From Herpetosiphonaceae bacterium (GTDB lineage: Bacteria; Chloroflexota; Chloroflexia; Chloroflexales; Kallotenuaceae): DNA of 61,496 bases. The notes beneath the pieces are model-generated. The model made no database searches. It was not told the DNA's origin and saw nothing but the letters and a program-made list of their open reading frames with translations. Made by a program: the position numbers and the translations under genes. This document shows positions 60,557 through 61,496 of the stretch, in pieces. The first letter of the stretch is position 1, and each line of letters starts with the position of its first letter. Where the stretch lies: assembly GCA_036374795.1 (NCBI GenBank), contig DASUTC010000179.1, positions 1 through 61,496 on the forward strand, written 5' to 3'.

Positions 60557-60982
60557 TCATGCCAATTCGGAGCGGAGCCGCATCACCTCTCGCAGCGTCA
60601 CAAGCAGGCGCGTGTTCAGATCATCTTTGGGAACGAACGCATCGGCACCCGCCGATCGTACCGCCTGTTCGTAGCTTGTGGTAGCGAGCAGGCCCAGCCC
60701 AACAATACCCATCCGCCACCCGCCCACCCGCAACGCCTGCACGAACGCCAGACCGGCAGACACCGGCAGGCCCATGCCCACGAGAATAATCTGCGGGTGC
60801 AAGCTATCGACCAGCCTCAGCCCATCCTGGCCGATGCTCGTCGCGCCAAGCACCGCGATCTCGCGCGCGTAATGCTCGGCCAGCAGCCGTTCCGCGATGC
60901 GCCGAAACCCTGGGTTATCGTCAATCAGCAGCACCGTGATCCGATCGATGTCCTTCAGATCACACAGTCCATCACCCATCAT
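60557..60982 (-). CDS. Receiver-like protein lacking the phospho-acceptor aspartate
   Basis: 141 residues with receiver fold marks: Asp21-Asp22 in VLLIDDNPGF and Lys117 in AFVPKDDL, but the strand-3 site reads ILVGMGLPVSAG, so Gly69 replaces the phosphorylated Asp, and the strand-4 Thr/Ser is also Gly. It should not be phosphorylated in the normal way and may signal by binding alone. ATG-ATG start with GGTGG about 4 bp upstream. A LuxR-type protein lies upstream at the window edge. Confidence 0.8.
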   Translation of the reverse strand: MMGDGLCDLKDIDRITVLLIDDNPGFRRIAERLLAEHYAREIAVLGATSIGQDGLRLVDSLHPQIILVGMGLPVSAGLAFVQALRVGGWRMGIVGLGLLATTSYEQAVRSAGADAFVPKDDLNTRLLVTLREVMRLRSELA

Positions 60983-61285
60983 CTCACCACCTGGGCAGAA
61001 TGAGTCGGCACAACGAACCGCCAGCCAGAGCAGCCTGGTCTGCTTCGTGAGCTAAGGGTTTGCCCTGGAGCTCCTTTCATGATCTATCTTTCGGCATCGG
61101 CGCGATCAATCGCGGCGTCGGCCCCATTCCAAGCATGTGGATGGACAGGTCGTTCGTCCTACTGTAGCGGACGGCGCAAGGCTCAGCTATGCGTATGACT
61201 ACGTAAGATAGGTCAAAAGCATCCGTATTTTTAGCTCCCAGGTGGGACGGAGGATTGAGCGGCCTCGGCGCTGCTGGCGGCAGCG
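60983..61285. other. Intergenic region without recognisable gene
   Basis: 303 bp. Contains minus-strand TTGACC (about 61215) and AT-rich patches that might be a promoter for the receiver gene, but spacing to a -10 is unclear. No repeat or ORF of note. Confidence 0.3.
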
Positions 61286-61496
61286 TCAATCTCCCATCGG
61301 GATCACACCCCGCCGGATCGCATAGCGAATCAGGTCGGTCTGCGTATGCAGGTTGAGCTTGCGCATCAGGTTGGCGCGGTGGATCTCGGCTGTTCGTGAG
61401 CTAATCGACAGGCGATCACCAATCTCTCGGTTGCTATAGCCATTCGCCGCGAGATACAGCACCTCCCGCTCGCGCGTCGTCAGCACATCGTACGGA
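61286..61496 (-). CDS. LuxR/NarL-type response regulator, C-terminal part (cut by window edge)
   Basis: Only the DNA-binding end is inside the window: LTTREREVLYLAANGYSNREIGDRL, then SISSRTAEIHRANLMRKL and a short tail. This is the GerE/LuxR helix-turn-helix with all usual positions. The frame runs open through base 61496, so a receiver or sensor domain lies beyond the edge. The stop is at 61286. Confidence 0.9.
   Translation of the reverse strand, partial: PYDVLTTREREVLYLAANGYSNREIGDRLSISSRTAEIHRANLMRKLNLHTQTDLIRYAIRRGVIPMGD

Overview
The window is about 61.5 kb of GC-rich chromosomal DNA with tightly packed genes that often overlap by 4 bp (ATGA or GTGA) and have clear GGAG-type ribosome binding sites. 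The gene mix points to a free-living, respiratory member of the Chloroflexota, probably class Chloroflexia: an NrtR-controlled nad operon, copper nitrite reductase with an extra cupredoxin domain, a VKOR/DsbA pair, GntR-LacI hybrid regulator, a transaldolase/PGI-type isomerase homologue and many PAS-rich sensors. This is inference from gene content; no rRNA or tRNA gene is present to fix the taxon.

Layout. 1-6216: NrtR-type regulator, then nadA-nadB-nadC-cysteine desulfurase (de novo NAD synthesis plus Fe-S supply for NadA), with two matching candidate operators. 6395-6439: strong terminator hairpin. 6458-16218 (minus strand): a long block reading receiver protein, SHOCT protein, phosphoesterase-Usp fusion, TrxR-like flavoprotein without its CxxC, two 4-TM paralogues, DUF542 protein, a small ORF, NirK, DsbA-like, VKOR, Zn-ADH, TMEM43-like protein. 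Divergent from it (16397-19399) are a PAS/GAF histidine kinase and an OmpR-type regulator, followed by a CBS-pair protein, a second Zn-ADH and a flavodoxin. Together these look like a low-oxygen/NO/redox-stress island. 22288-24387 (minus): LiaF/PspC-type envelope-stress membrane proteins. 24601-35397 (plus): a glycan-use locus with GntR-LacI regulator, ABC sugar-binding lipoprotein, two permeases, GH38 alpha-mannosidase, a six-hairpin-like protein and a DUF2961/GH172 protein. 35760-40048 (minus): histidine kinase and receiver-PAS-GGDEF-EAL pair. 40559-47938: SDR, a degenerate PGI-like protein, nagA, argS, NagD-like HAD hydrolase, PIG-L deacetylase. 48334-50487: AP2-domain protein and a secreted alpha/beta hydrolase. 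50618-61496: cysteine-desulfhydrase-like enzyme, receivers, histidine kinase, nucleoside hydrolase, HipA-like kinase + DUF3037, FKBP, diguanylate cyclase, methyltransferase, PPOX-fold protein, a receiver lacking its phospho-acceptor, and a LuxR-type output domain cut by the window edge.

The most unexpected signal is not a gene. At about fifteen places there are degenerate 7-bp-period repeats built on GAACNNN (or the complement GTTC), mostly between genes but also in frame inside two genes and at the 3' ends of others. Where seven-base units are translated they give seven-residue peptide repeats. They resemble in design the heptanucleotide STRR repeats of cyanobacteria. Two other GC-rich palindromic repeat types also recur (35398-35760, 47960-48050, 28401-28448).

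No tRNA, rRNA, CRISPR array, transposase or complete insertion sequence was seen.
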